A stretch of 48,863 nucleotides of DNA from Planctomycetaceae bacterium (GTDB lineage Bacteria > Planctomycetota > Planctomycetia > Pirellulales > Pirellulaceae), in contig PBSM01000187.1 in NCBI GenBank assembly GCA_002726245.1, positions 1 to 48,863 of the forward strand, given 5' to 3'. The notes beneath the pieces were generated by a model that did not search any database, was not told the DNA's origin, and saw nothing but the letters and a program-made list of their open reading frames with translations. Shown here in pieces: positions 27,073 to 34,709 of this stretch (position 1 is its first letter; the number at the start of each line of letters is the position of its first letter). The translations under genes were made by a program, and so were the position numbers.

Positions 27073-28095
27073 CTACAACCGTCGTCGGGCAGCGCTCGCA
27101 ACCGTCTTCGAATTGCTGCGATCTTGAGCCCGAATCCACTCGATGATTCTCCAATCGAGCCACCACCGATCAGGGTCGGGGCCTCGAGCGGCGTAGTAAC
27201 CAACATGCCCACCTTGCGGTGTGGCGAGGAGCGTTGTCGTTGGTGATAACTCCGCCCGCTCGAACATCTCGAAGGGAATGACGGGATCATCGTGCGATGT
27301 GATGATCAGAGTTGGAATACCGATTTCGTTTAAGCGTGGTAAGGCACTGCACTGCCGATAGTAGTCCCAGACGCCATCGAAGCCGCTCAGCGGTGCCGTC
27401 ACGCGATCGTCGAAATCGACGATGCCGCGAGGCGCTGGTGCAAGCTGGATGTTTGCGAGGCCAGGCATGAACTCGCGGCGATCCTGAACGAAACGAACGA
27501 GCGCGCTCGCGAAATTCCTGCTGAAGACGCGATTGAAGCCTCGCTCGATGTTCTCTCCACAGCAGACTAGATCGATCGGCGGCGCGATCGCGATGCCGCT
27601 GTCCAGATTCGCGGGTGGTTGTGAACCGGATTCCCCGAGCATCTTCAGCGCGATGTTGCCCCCCAGTGAGAAACCGATGATGGTGCAAGGCGATCGGGGG
27701 CACAATTCGTGAATTGCCTCGACGGCCGCACGAGCATCCTCGCTACGTCCGGCATGTCCGGGGTGTTGAGCCAACTTCATGCCGGCTCCACAACCTCGCA
27801 TATCCATCCTAAAAGTGCGGACTCCAGCATCGTTCAGCTTGCCGGCGATACGCACAAGATAAGGTGACCCGTGACAACCCGTCACGCCATGCAACAACAA
27901 CGTGGCCCGCTCGCCAGGCTTCCACTCAGCCGGGCAGTCATCGTGCAGCACGATCTTGTCGCCGTCCGGCAGATCGACGATATGCCGCTTGGCTTGATAA
28001 GGACGCGACTGCCCAGGGATGTATTGGGCGACGAGCGTTTGTGCGCGACCGCTCCGAAGGAAGAGGAAGGGCTTGAAAGGCGGGGCGTCGATCAT
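27073..28095 (-). CDS. Alpha/beta hydrolase of the YheT type
   Basis: A 340-residue cytosolic hydrolase. The opening FKPFLFLRSGRAQTLVAQYI is typical of YheT/ABHD1-like proteins. The oxyanion segment is LLLHGVTGCHGSPYLVRIA, the nucleophile elbow is GFSLGGN, an acidic residue lies in TSHDDPVIP, and the catalytic histidine is in GGHVGYY. Together these give a complete catalytic triad; the natural substrate is an ester or lipid but is not determined. The start ATG 28095 overlaps the stop of the sigma54-activator gene by four bases (ATGA), so it is translated by coupling and may be part of the regulator's output. Confidence 0.88.
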   Translation of the reverse strand: MIDAPPFKPFLFLRSGRAQTLVAQYIPGQSRPYQAKRHIVDLPDGDKIVLHDDCPAEWKPGERATLLLHGVTGCHGSPYLVRIAGKLNDAGVRTFRMDMRGCGAGMKLAQHPGHAGRSEDARAAVEAIHELCPRSPCTIIGFSLGGNIALKMLGESGSQPPANLDSGIAIAPPIDLVCCGENIERGFNRVFSRNFASALVRFVQDRREFMPGLANIQLAPAPRGIVDFDDRVTAPLSGFDGVWDYYRQCSALPRLNEIGIPTLIITSHDDPVIPFEMFERAELSPTTTLLATPQGGHVGYYAARGPDPDRWWLDWRIIEWIRAQDRSNSKTVASAARRRL

Positions 28096-29915
28096 TTCAA
28101 TCCGTATTCGTCAACCTTACGGTATACCGTTGCGCGGCCGAGTCCGAGCAGCTTCGTGGCGTCCGGGATGTTGCCGCCTGTGCGCGACAGAGCCTCCTTG
28201 ATGAGTTTGCGTTCCCAGAAATCCATCCGCAGCGATTCCAACTCATCCGAGCCGACGTCTCGCAGCCCAAGGTCTTCGGGTACGATCTCATTCTCCAACG
28301 CCAAGACGACTGCGCTGTCGATGACGTTGCGCAACTGGCGGACATTCCCAGGCCAGTTATAGCCCAGTAACTTCTCGCGAGCCGGCGGAGCAAGCTGCAA
28401 CTCAGAACGACCATGCTGCACTTTGAAGTGTTCGAGGAAGAAGTCCAGAAGGACTTCGATGTCGCCACCGCGGTCGCGCAGTGGAGGGATGTAAAGTTCG
28501 AACACCGACAGCCGATAATACAAGTCTTCGCGGAAGCGGCCGTCACGAACGAATTCGCTTAGATCGCGATTCGTTGCCGCCACGACTCGCACATCGACGG
28601 AGATCTCCTTCTGCCCGCCGACCGGAAGAAAGGGATGTCCCTCGAGGATGCGTAACAGCTTCGCCTGTCCTTCGAGAGTCATCTCGCCGACTTCATCCAG
28701 GAACAGCGTGCCCGAATCCGCCTGCCCGAACCAACCTACATGATCCTTCTCGGCACTCGTGAAAGCTCCCTTCTTGTGGCCGAAGAGCTGGCTCTCCATC
28801 AGGTCGCGAGGGATGGCTGCGCAGTTGACCGATAGCATCGGCCGATCAGCTCGCGGACTTGCCTTGTGAAGCGCTCGCGAGACGAGTTCCTTGCCGCAAC
28901 CGCTCTCGCCGCGAACAAGCACACATCCCGCCGCGCGAGCCACTCGTTCGATCTTGCTCTTCAATTGCAGCATCGGCTTGCTCTCGCCGATCAATTCGTC
29001 GAAGCCGGCTGATTTGGCGACGAGTCGCTCGTGGTCGGCGCGCAGCGTTGTGAATTGGCGCGCGTTAGTGAGTGCGAGCGTCAGCAGGTTCGCGACGGAC
29101 AATGCCACTTCGAAGTCGCTCCTCTGAAAATGTTCCTGCTGCATATAGAGATGAATCGCACCTAGCATCGCGTCCGTGCGGACAAGCGGGACGCAGATCG
29201 CGTCGGCGTAGTGCTGCAAGCTGTCCGAGGCATTCTTCAAGGTTTGTTCGCTTAGCCATACCGCGCGGCTTTGACCACTTACTAACTCGGTGAGTGATTC
29301 GCTTAGTTGTATTTCCGCGTCGTCAGGAAGCACACGCTTGGGTTTCAAGTGCCCTTCGTCATCGACCCACAGAAACCCGACGACGGACGCCCGCGAGCGT
29401 TCTTTCAGCAGGTCGAGCGAGAGGTTAATCGCGTCGTCCTGCTCGCGACAACCGAGCAGCGTGATGCTGAGTTGATAGAGGTCGATAATGTCTTTCGCGT
29501 GTTCTTCCTCAGCCAGTGCGGCGGCGGCGAAGCTGCTTGTGTCGCTGCCTATCATGGGCGTGTCGAAGACAAGCGTTTGAGTCAATTCAAGCTTGTTCGC
29601 TTCCAGAAGTGAAGAACCGACATCCCCATCGCGGAACGTGAACTCCGCACCGCCGACTTTTAAGTAGCAATTATCGACCAAGCGGACTTCGTCGATCTTC
29701 TGCCCATTCAAAAAAGTGCCGTTGCGGCTGTCTGCATCTCGCAACCACCAGCCATCCTCGTCAGAATACACAATCGCATGGACACGCGAAGAGAGTGGAT
29801 CGGAGAGTACGATCTGACAATCCAGGCCGCGGCCAATACGGTTCTCGGCCTTCGGGTCGAGCAAATAATTCGAACCGGTACGCGAACCGGCGGTCATCGT
29901 CAGATAGGCAGGCAC
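28092..29915 (-). CDS. Sigma54-dependent activator with FHA and GAF domains
   Basis: A 607-residue transcription activator starting at GTG 29915 (MPAYLTMTAGSRTG); ATG 29897 is the alternative start. The FHA domain (residues 24-95: NRIGRGLDCQIVLSDPLSSR, DADSRNGTFLNG) probably binds a phosphothreonine partner. A GAF-like sensor domain spans about 140-290. The AAA+ domain begins near 305, with Walker A GESGCGKE (336-343), Walker B GTLFLDEVGEM and a Fis-type DNA-binding helix-turn-helix at the end (GNIPDATKLLGLGRATVYRK). The sigma54-contact loop reads GAFTSA (residues 383-388) instead of the canonical GAFTGA. There is no receiver domain, so activation should come through the FHA or GAF parts. It is followed by the coupled hydrolase gene. 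Confidence 0.93.
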   Translation of the reverse strand: MPAYLTMTAGSRTGSNYLLDPKAENRIGRGLDCQIVLSDPLSSRVHAIVYSDEDGWWLRDADSRNGTFLNGQKIDEVRLVDNCYLKVGGAEFTFRDGDVGSSLLEANKLELTQTLVFDTPMIGSDTSSFAAAALAEEEHAKDIIDLYQLSITLLGCREQDDAINLSLDLLKERSRASVVGFLWVDDEGHLKPKRVLPDDAEIQLSESLTELVSGQSRAVWLSEQTLKNASDSLQHYADAICVPLVRTDAMLGAIHLYMQQEHFQRSDFEVALSVANLLTLALTNARQFTTLRADHERLVAKSAGFDELIGESKPMLQLKSKIERVARAAGCVLVRGESGCGKELVSRALHKASPRADRPMLSVNCAAIPRDLMESQLFGHKKGAFTSAEKDHVGWFGQADSGTLFLDEVGEMTLEGQAKLLRILEGHPFLPVGGQKEISVDVRVVAATNRDLSEFVRDGRFREDLYYRLSVFELYIPPLRDRGGDIEVLLDFFLEHFKVQHGRSELQLAPPAREKLLGYNWPGNVRQLRNVIDSAVVLALENEIVPEDLGLRDVGSDELESLRMDFWERKLIKEALSRTGGNIPDATKLLGLGRATVYRKVDEYGLK

Positions 29916-30105
29916 GTTGGACCGAGCCCCTTCAAGGCGAAGAGATTAACGAACGGCTTTGGGCATCGAAGCCGGAGGCATTGAGGATCGAAGTCAGAGT
30001 ATAGCAGTACGGAATCCGAGCCACGACACCCCGCACACTTCAAGATTGCACATCGGCTCTATAATGTGAAGCGAAACGCATATCGACTTTGGTAACACAA
30101 CAGCG

Positions 30106-30879
30106 ATGCCTGAACGCACTGGAATCCTTATCGTCGGACATGGTACTCGCGATGCGCGCGGCGTGGCGGAGTTTGTTGCTGCTGCCGAAATGGCTTCCGA
30201 GCTCTTGCCGGATTACGCTGTCGAACACGCGTTTCTCGAACTCGCCGAACCGACTATCAAGTACGCCGTTGAGCGGCTCGCGCGAGCGGGTATTAAGGAG
30301 ACGGTGATTGCTCCGATGTTGTTGTTTGCCGCTGGGCATGCCAAACAGGACATTCCACGGCTTGTGGCGGAGGCAACTCGCGACCTTGCCATGTCGTTTT
30401 GTCAGGCTGAGCCGTTGGGTTGTCACGCGAAGATGGTGGCTGCTTCAGCCGAACGCTTCTGCCAAGTGACGAACGGTCTTTCCGCAGATGAACTTCGAAG
30501 GACGCTGTTGATCCTCGTGGGACGTGGCAACAGTGATCCGCTGGCCGTTGCCGACATGCATCGCTTCGCTGGCTTGCGGGCGGCGAGAGCTGGCGTTGGT
30601 GGCGTCGAGGTTGCTTTCATGGCGGTTGCCAAGCCAGGAATCCGAGACGCCGTCGCGGCCGCGGCACGCCGCTCGTTCGACCGGGTCGTCGTCCAGCCTC
30701 ACCTGCTCTTCCGCGGACAAGTCTTGGACTCGCTTCACGATATCGTCGATTCAGCGCGTGCGGATTGCCGAGAAAAAAGAACAGAGTGGCTAGTAGCGGA
30801 TCATCTCGGGCCAAGCCGATTTGTCGCTGAGGCTTTAACCGAGCAGTGCCTGGAAGCCGTGAAACGAGAAGGGTTTTGA
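30106..30879 (+). CDS. Sirohydrochlorin chelatase-like (CbiX/SirB) protein
   Basis: A 257-residue protein of the CbiX/SirB family, which inserts Co2+ or Fe2+ into sirohydrochlorin on the cobalamin or siroheme pathway. Two copies of the chelatase fold are seen. The N-terminal one has ILIVGHGTRDARGVAEF, with the metal-binding histidine, and APMLLFAAGHAKQDIP; the C-terminal one has LLILVGRGNSDPLAVADMHR and VVVQPHLLFRGQ. The single-copy form is about 120-140 residues, so this is the long two-domain form. The start ATG 30106 gives MPERTGILIVGHG. No other tetrapyrrole gene is visible nearby. The downstream protease frame overlaps only if its long N-terminal extension is counted, which I do not do. 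Confidence 0.88.
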   Translation: MPERTGILIVGHGTRDARGVAEFVAAAEMASELLPDYAVEHAFLELAEPTIKYAVERLARAGIKETVIAPMLLFAAGHAKQDIPRLVAEATRDLAMSFCQAEPLGCHAKMVAASAERFCQVTNGLSADELRRTLLILVGRGNSDPLAVADMHRFAGLRAARAGVGGVEVAFMAVAKPGIRDAVAAAARRSFDRVVVQPHLLFRGQVLDSLHDIVDSARADCREKRTEWLVADHLGPSRFVAEALTEQCLEAVKREGF

Positions 30880-31034
30880 GTCAATTCGGGCTTGGATCCA
30901 CCGAACTGTGGCCGGCCGCAAGATCGCATCGATCTTGCCTCGACCCTTGTTTCCGCTTAACATCGTACAAGCTGTTATCCTTAGGTAGGTTACGGATTTC
31001 CTTTCACTTCTCCACATTACCGCGAGGGAACGTC

Positions 31035-33119
31035 ATGCGCAGCGCTTTTGGGATACTGAATCGGCGGCCTTGGCTGGGATGCTCCGTGGTTTCACTAACG
31101 CTAGTTTCAGCCTGCATTGCCTGGCTTCAACTCCCCGCCGCTCCCATCGCTCCTTCGCCTGCCCGTGATCGCCAGGTCACGCTACGAGTGCGGGGCCTGA
31201 TCGAAAGCGAACATCTATCCCGGCACGCGCTCGATGATGAGATCTCGATGCGTGCGATAAAGTCATTCCTCGAAGGCTTCGATCCGCGCAAGATGTACTT
31301 CCTGCAGTCCGACATTGATGAGTTCATGAAGAAGGACCGTTCGCTGGACGACGATGTTCGCCAGGCGAAACTCGGCTTTGCCCGCGACGTCTTTGATCGC
31401 TACATGCAGCGGCTGAATGAGCGGGTGACTCTCGTAGAAGAACTGCTGGCCGAGCAGCATGACTTCAAGGTTGACGAGGAGATCATTACGGACCCCGAGG
31501 CTTTGATCTATCCTAGTGACGCGGCCGAGGCTCGTGAGCGCTGGCGAAAGCTCATCAAGCTGAATCTGCTGACGTTCAAAGCGGACGGCGAAGAGGAGGC
31601 TGAAGCGCGGCGCAAGATCGGCCGTCGCTACCAAAGCCTAAAGAAGCGTTGGGGACAGACGGATAGCGACGAATTGTTGGAACGCTTCCTGACTGCGGTG
31701 ACGAGCAGTTACGATCCGCATACGACCTACATGTCGCCAACTACGCTCGAGAACTTTCGCATCTTGATGCGTTTGAATCTCGAAGGCATCGGTGCTGCGT
31801 TACAGATTTCCGACGAGGGTTATACCGTCGTCAGCAAAGTCATTCCGGGCGGTGCAGCGGATAAAGATGGCCGCCTGAAACCTGATGATCGCATCGTTAG
31901 CGTGGGACAAGGCGACACGGGCGAGATGGTCGATGTCGTTGATATGAAGTTGAACGATGTTGTGCAATTGATCCGAGGTAAGGCGGGCACTATCGTTCGT
32001 CTCGGAACCCAGTCAGGTGGCGCGGGCGAAACTAGCGTCTACGACATTACGAGAGCCAAGATCGAACTCGCGGACAGTGCAGCGAAGAGTCGCGTTATCC
32101 AGCGCGGTCAAAAGCCGGACGGCGAAGCTTACAACTTCGGCATAATTGATTTGCCGAGCTTCTACATGGACATGGAAGCAGCTCGCGATGAGCAAAATGA
32201 GTTCCGCAGTACGACCCGCGACGTGCGACGCATCTTGAGCGATTTCCGCTCTAAGAACGTCGATGCAGTCGTGCTTGATTTGCGGCAGAACGGTGGCGGA
32301 AGTCTGACCGAGGCGATTACTCTCACCGGGTTGTTCATCGATCAGGGACCCGTTGTGCAAGTGAAAGACTGGGCGAATCGCAAACAGAGTTTCAACGACC
32401 TTGAGCCCGGTATGGCTTGGGATGGCCCGTTCGTTGTGTTGACAAGCAAGTTCAGTGCGAGTGCCAGTGAGATTCTTGCCGGTGCGATTCAAGACTATCA
32501 CCGTGGCTTGATCATTGGTGACGAATCGACTCACGGTAAGGGCACCGTCCAGAGTCTGCTCGATATCGGCAGCCTAATGTTCCGCATTCCCAACCCGCCG
32601 AATCTCGGTGCGCTGAAGATCACGCAGCAGCAGTTCTATCGCCCCAACGGGGACAGCACGCAGAAGCGAGGTGTGTTGCCGGATATCGTGCTGCCGTCAC
32701 TGACGAACGAAATCGGAATGGGCGAAGCGGAACTCGATTATGCTGTCGATTTCGATCGAATCGAAACTGCCAAGTTCAACAGTTACAACATGGTCGCGGC
32801 CAACAGCTTGCAACGTCTGCGAACTCACTCCGAGAAGCGTATTACAGAGTCGGAAGAATACAAGAAAGAATTGGCCCGAATCGAACGCTATCAGCGTCTG
32901 AAGGACGAAAAGTCGATCTCGCTGAATGAAGAGAAGTATCTCGCCCGCCGGGACACCGAGCGTGACGCCGAAGAGGAACAGGAGAAGCAGCTCGAAGAGC
33001 AGCAAGGTGCGGTTGAGCGTGAGATCTTTGAAGATAACTTCCAGAACAATGAGGTCATCGACATCACGCTCGACTACCTCAAGGAACTCGCCAACAACAA
33101 AGTCGCGCGAGCCCGCTAA
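31035..33119 (+). CDS. prc: Tail-specific (C-terminal-processing) periplasmic protease
   Basis: A 694-residue S41 serine protease. The start ATG 31035 (MRSAFGILNRRPWLGCS) follows a GAGGGA site; an upstream in-frame start at 30846 would overlap the chelatase gene. An N-terminal hydrophobic export or anchor segment is followed by an N-terminal helical domain, a PDZ domain (about residues 250-340, GIGAALQISDEGYTVVSKV) and the protease domain. The nucleophile is Ser476 in FSASASE and the general base Lys502 in HGKGTVQ, matching the Prc dyad. A charged coiled-coil C-terminus follows (about 610-690). The enzyme should degrade tagged or misfolded proteins in the cell envelope. Confidence 0.93.
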   Translation: MRSAFGILNRRPWLGCSVVSLTLVSACIAWLQLPAAPIAPSPARDRQVTLRVRGLIESEHLSRHALDDEISMRAIKSFLEGFDPRKMYFLQSDIDEFMKKDRSLDDDVRQAKLGFARDVFDRYMQRLNERVTLVEELLAEQHDFKVDEEIITDPEALIYPSDAAEARERWRKLIKLNLLTFKADGEEEAEARRKIGRRYQSLKKRWGQTDSDELLERFLTAVTSSYDPHTTYMSPTTLENFRILMRLNLEGIGAALQISDEGYTVVSKVIPGGAADKDGRLKPDDRIVSVGQGDTGEMVDVVDMKLNDVVQLIRGKAGTIVRLGTQSGGAGETSVYDITRAKIELADSAAKSRVIQRGQKPDGEAYNFGIIDLPSFYMDMEAARDEQNEFRSTTRDVRRILSDFRSKNVDAVVLDLRQNGGGSLTEAITLTGLFIDQGPVVQVKDWANRKQSFNDLEPGMAWDGPFVVLTSKFSASASEILAGAIQDYHRGLIIGDESTHGKGTVQSLLDIGSLMFRIPNPPNLGALKITQQQFYRPNGDSTQKRGVLPDIVLPSLTNEIGMGEAELDYAVDFDRIETAKFNSYNMVAANSLQRLRTHSEKRITESEEYKKELARIERYQRLKDEKSISLNEEKYLARRDTERDAEEEQEKQLEEQQGAVEREIFEDNFQNNEVIDITLDYLKELANNKVARAR

Positions 33120-33187
33120 GGAGCGGACTTGGGATTAATCCGACATCCTGGTTGGAATGATTGTCCCGAAGGGCCCCAGTCAATTAT

Positions 33188-33376
33188 CCCCAGACTTTAG
33201 TTGGACAGCGCTACTTTGATTGAGGCTAGCATCTTGCCGTCAGTCGTTTAACCCTTAGCCGTAGGCGAGGTGAGGCCGCCATGCTGCCTCGCCTACGGCA
33301 ACGGGTTAACGATTTGATGACAGGACTTTGCAGATGCTATCAGGCCTCAAAGTGGCGCTGTCCAATTAGTTTGGGG
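33188..33376. mobile_element. MITE-like element with long terminal inverted repeats
   Basis: The left end (33188-33240) and right end (33315-33376) are imperfect inverted repeats of about 50 bases, starting CCCCAGAC and ending GTTTGGGG, and both contain TTGGACAGCGC followed by CACTTTGA/TACTTTGA. Between them sits a separate nested palindrome (CGTTTAACCC... to ...GGGTTAACG) around CCGTAGGCGAGG and CCTCGCCTACGG. No open frame is present. The length of about 190 bases, the terminal repeats and the lack of coding suggest a MITE-like or REP-like unit; target-site duplications were not clearly found. Confidence 0.6.
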
Positions 33377-33438
33377 ACGTATGTAAACACACGCTCCTTA
33401 GACTGTTAACTCTGAGATTGATGTTGTTTTCGCACCAT

Positions 33439-33525
33439 GTAGGACGGCCACTCTTGGCTGTCTTGCGTCGGGCAAGAGTGCCCGACTTACATCGGCTGCG
33501 GCAGTGCCGCGCTAGACCGTCCTAC
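33439..33525. repeat. Palindromic element near the toroid gene
   Basis: GTAGGACGG at 33439-33447 pairs with CCGTCCTAC at 33517-33525. Inside, CACTCTTG and CAAGAGTG form a second pair. Together with the MITE-like unit it occupies the 434-base gap between the protease stop and the end of the convergent toroid-protein gene, in which no gene is seen. Confidence 0.8.
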
Positions 33526-33553
33526 GAAGGCCTGCCTACGGAGTTGATTCCCA

Positions 33554-34603
33554 TCACTCTGCGCCGGCTGCTGACGGCTGTTCCTTGCAGGAGGCAATCG
33601 CCATCACGGCGAATGCTGTTCCCGCATGCGAAATGAAGTGCTTGCTGTCTTTATTGAGCGATCGCGTGTACCACCGGCCGCTGGCACGCTGGTTGGCTTT
33701 GAGCCACGCGATGCCTTTTGACAGTCGTGCGTCGTCCGCTTTGACCCCAGAGCAACGCAGGGCGAAGATCGCAAAGCCGGTCGCGTAGCCATCGCTCGTT
33801 TCAGTGTCTTGTTCTTTGCCATCACCCCGTTCCCAGTCTCCGAAAGTGGCGAACGCCCAGCCGCCATCTTTCTTCTGTAGGACGAGCAACTTCTCGACAC
33901 ACTCGTTTCGCTGTTTAGGCGTCAGCAGCTCAAGGCCATAGCTTTCCGCCCACAGCAACATGGCTTGATGATGCAGTGTGGGTGCAGGGTTGTTCTTCAG
34001 GAACGTTTTCAGCTTCGCCAGTCCTTGCTGTGCCTCCGGAGTTTGAGCATAACCGTCCGGAGCCGCGCCGATCGCCAAGGCGGCGATGGCGATTCCATAG
34101 TCGTCGTCAGATTCCATCGGCGGCCAACCACACTTTAACCACTCGAATCCGCCATCTTCCCGTTGAACCGTCCACATCCGCTTCAGCGCTTTGCTGGTCG
34201 TTGCATGCAGCTTGCCCGACGTCGCAGCGTCGTTGATGGCCAATACCGCCGCACTCATCACGACTTCGGCATCCCATCGTGGTCCCTCTTTCTCCCAACG
34301 CTGTTCCACCATCTCTTCTAAGGCCACACGAACTTGCTTCTGAGCAGTTACGTTTGCGTCGATCGTAGGCCGAGAGATCAAGTAGCTGAAGTTGGTGTGG
34401 CAGGCGAAGCACTTACGGCTCTTTGTCCAATCGAGGGACGCTTGGTCGAGGAAGCGTGTTGACGCATCGAGTGAGAATGCATCGGCGAGAGGCTCGTCGC
34501 TGGAATTCGCGGTAGGTGTCGTGACGTTCTCCAGAGTGAGCTCTTCGGCGGCAAACACAGATGAGCTGATAAGGACGATCGCGAGAAACAGACGTGTGTG
34601 CAT
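33554..34603 (-). CDS. Secreted alpha/alpha-toroid protein with a CXXCH motif
   Basis: A 349-residue exported protein starting at ATG 34603, with the signal peptide MHTRLFLAIVLISSSVFAAE. The motif CFACH at residues 65-69 matches the heme-c consensus, in KSRKCFACHTNFSYLI. The rest is a helical barrel of squalene-hopene-cyclase / prenyltransferase-like repeats: REDGGFEWLKCGWPPM, KKDGGWAFATFGDW and LKANQRASGRWYTRS, with QxxxGxW-type turns. The cyclase catalytic motif DXDD is not present, so it is not a terpene cyclase. Planctomycetes have many secreted proteins that pair cytochrome-like motifs with such a barrel; the function is unknown. It is convergent with the protease gene. Confidence 0.85.
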   Translation of the reverse strand: MHTRLFLAIVLISSSVFAAEELTLENVTTPTANSSDEPLADAFSLDASTRFLDQASLDWTKSRKCFACHTNFSYLISRPTIDANVTAQKQVRVALEEMVEQRWEKEGPRWDAEVVMSAAVLAINDAATSGKLHATTSKALKRMWTVQREDGGFEWLKCGWPPMESDDDYGIAIAALAIGAAPDGYAQTPEAQQGLAKLKTFLKNNPAPTLHHQAMLLWAESYGLELLTPKQRNECVEKLLVLQKKDGGWAFATFGDWERGDGKEQDTETSDGYATGFAIFALRCSGVKADDARLSKGIAWLKANQRASGRWYTRSLNKDSKHFISHAGTAFAVMAIASCKEQPSAAGAE

Positions 34604-34709
34604 GGTGAGGCTCCAAACAAAGCGAAGAATGGGCGTACAGGAAGGAACGAATGGCGTGGTCGTTGACGCCGCAATCAATGCAGCAGCAACGCTCTAAGAT
34701 TAGACCAGC

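Noticed and set aside
30846..31034. Protease start at 30846
   Set aside because: It would overlap the chelatase gene by 34 bases and add a leader without export features; ATG 31035 has a ribosome site and a signal-like segment.
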